From NCBI GenBank assembly GCA_940671915.1, contig CALNVZ010003426.1, positions 25,092,897 to 25,156,896 on the forward strand: a stretch of 64,000 nucleotides of DNA. Reading direction: 5' to 3'. The notes under the pieces are model-generated. The model made no database searches and had not been told where the DNA came from. It saw only the letters and a program-made list of their open reading frames with translations. Below are positions 63,721 through 64,000 of this stretch, piece after piece (positions within the stretch are counted from its first letter, which is position 1; each line of letters starts with the position of its first letter). Origin of the DNA: Paracentrotus lividus. Taxonomy: Eukaryota; Echinodermata; Echinoidea; Camarodonta; Echinidae. Position numbers and translations under genes: made by a program.

Positions 63721-64000
63721 TAATCGAAGTTCAAAGGTCATTCATTTCAAAAAATTAATGGTTGTGTTTGTGATTCGTTACTAAACTATTAAGTAAACTC
63801 ATCAGCTATATAATTGAGATATTGCTATACATCTAAACTGTAATGGGTCAACAGAGTTAGAGTATCATTTGAGGTGATAGGTACAAACCCATTTTTTTTT
63901 CCAAGTATTTTTCGTTTTTAGGGTTATGAAACCAGCATTTTATAAATTTTGGTTTCACAGTTTTGGGCGTTTTCGTCACACAAAGTTCAATTTGAAATTG
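63721..64000. other. non-coding end of window
   Basis: AT-rich, no feature seen. Confidence 0.5.

Overview
The window looks like invertebrate deuterostome nuclear DNA, most likely a sea urchin or close relative. It is AT-rich, with short exons in kilobase introns, many miniature inverted-repeat elements, frequent ACATGTA words, and a fold-back repeat carrying AAAATTTCATCAAAATCGG, which I associate with echinoid genomes. I see no prokaryotic operon, CRISPR array, rRNA gene or functional tRNA gene. The species call is inference.

Layout. (1) 1-7,200: no coding sequence; nested fold-back and tandem repeats, several with readable insertion histories. (2) 7,282-40,472, minus strand: one large gene fragment of 27 exons encoding 26 fibronectin type III (FN3) domains, about 2,290 codons. 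Every intron is phase 1, so any exon can be duplicated or skipped without a frameshift. From domain 8 onward long and short domains alternate, pointing to growth by duplication of a two-domain unit. Neither the signal peptide nor the C-terminal part is in the window, so the product (for example an R3-type receptor tyrosine phosphatase or another FN3 adhesion receptor) cannot be fixed. Introns hold LINE remnants, MITEs, minisatellites and a 13-base N gap. (3) 40,473-43,900: repeats, including an array rich in AGGTCA half-sites, and a broken FN3 fragment on the opposite strand. (4) 43,895-60,600, minus strand: a second multi-exon gene rich in coiled-coil sequence with a Ser/Lys-rich tail. Its reading frame is repeatedly broken by one-base shifts, so this is either a pseudogene or a stretch of low consensus accuracy. 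(5) 60,995-61,570, plus strand: two small candidate exon sets, then a degenerate tandem array with AGCAACC words to about 63,600.

The most informative structure besides the FN3 array is a family of non-autonomous elements bounded by TTAA and starting CCC, the signature of piggyBac-type transposition. Six copies are visible. Three are about 780-800 bp and carry G-tract/C-tract hairpins near both ends; one of these sits inside another MITE, whose uninterrupted relatives at 22.1 and 57.8 kb show the empty site.
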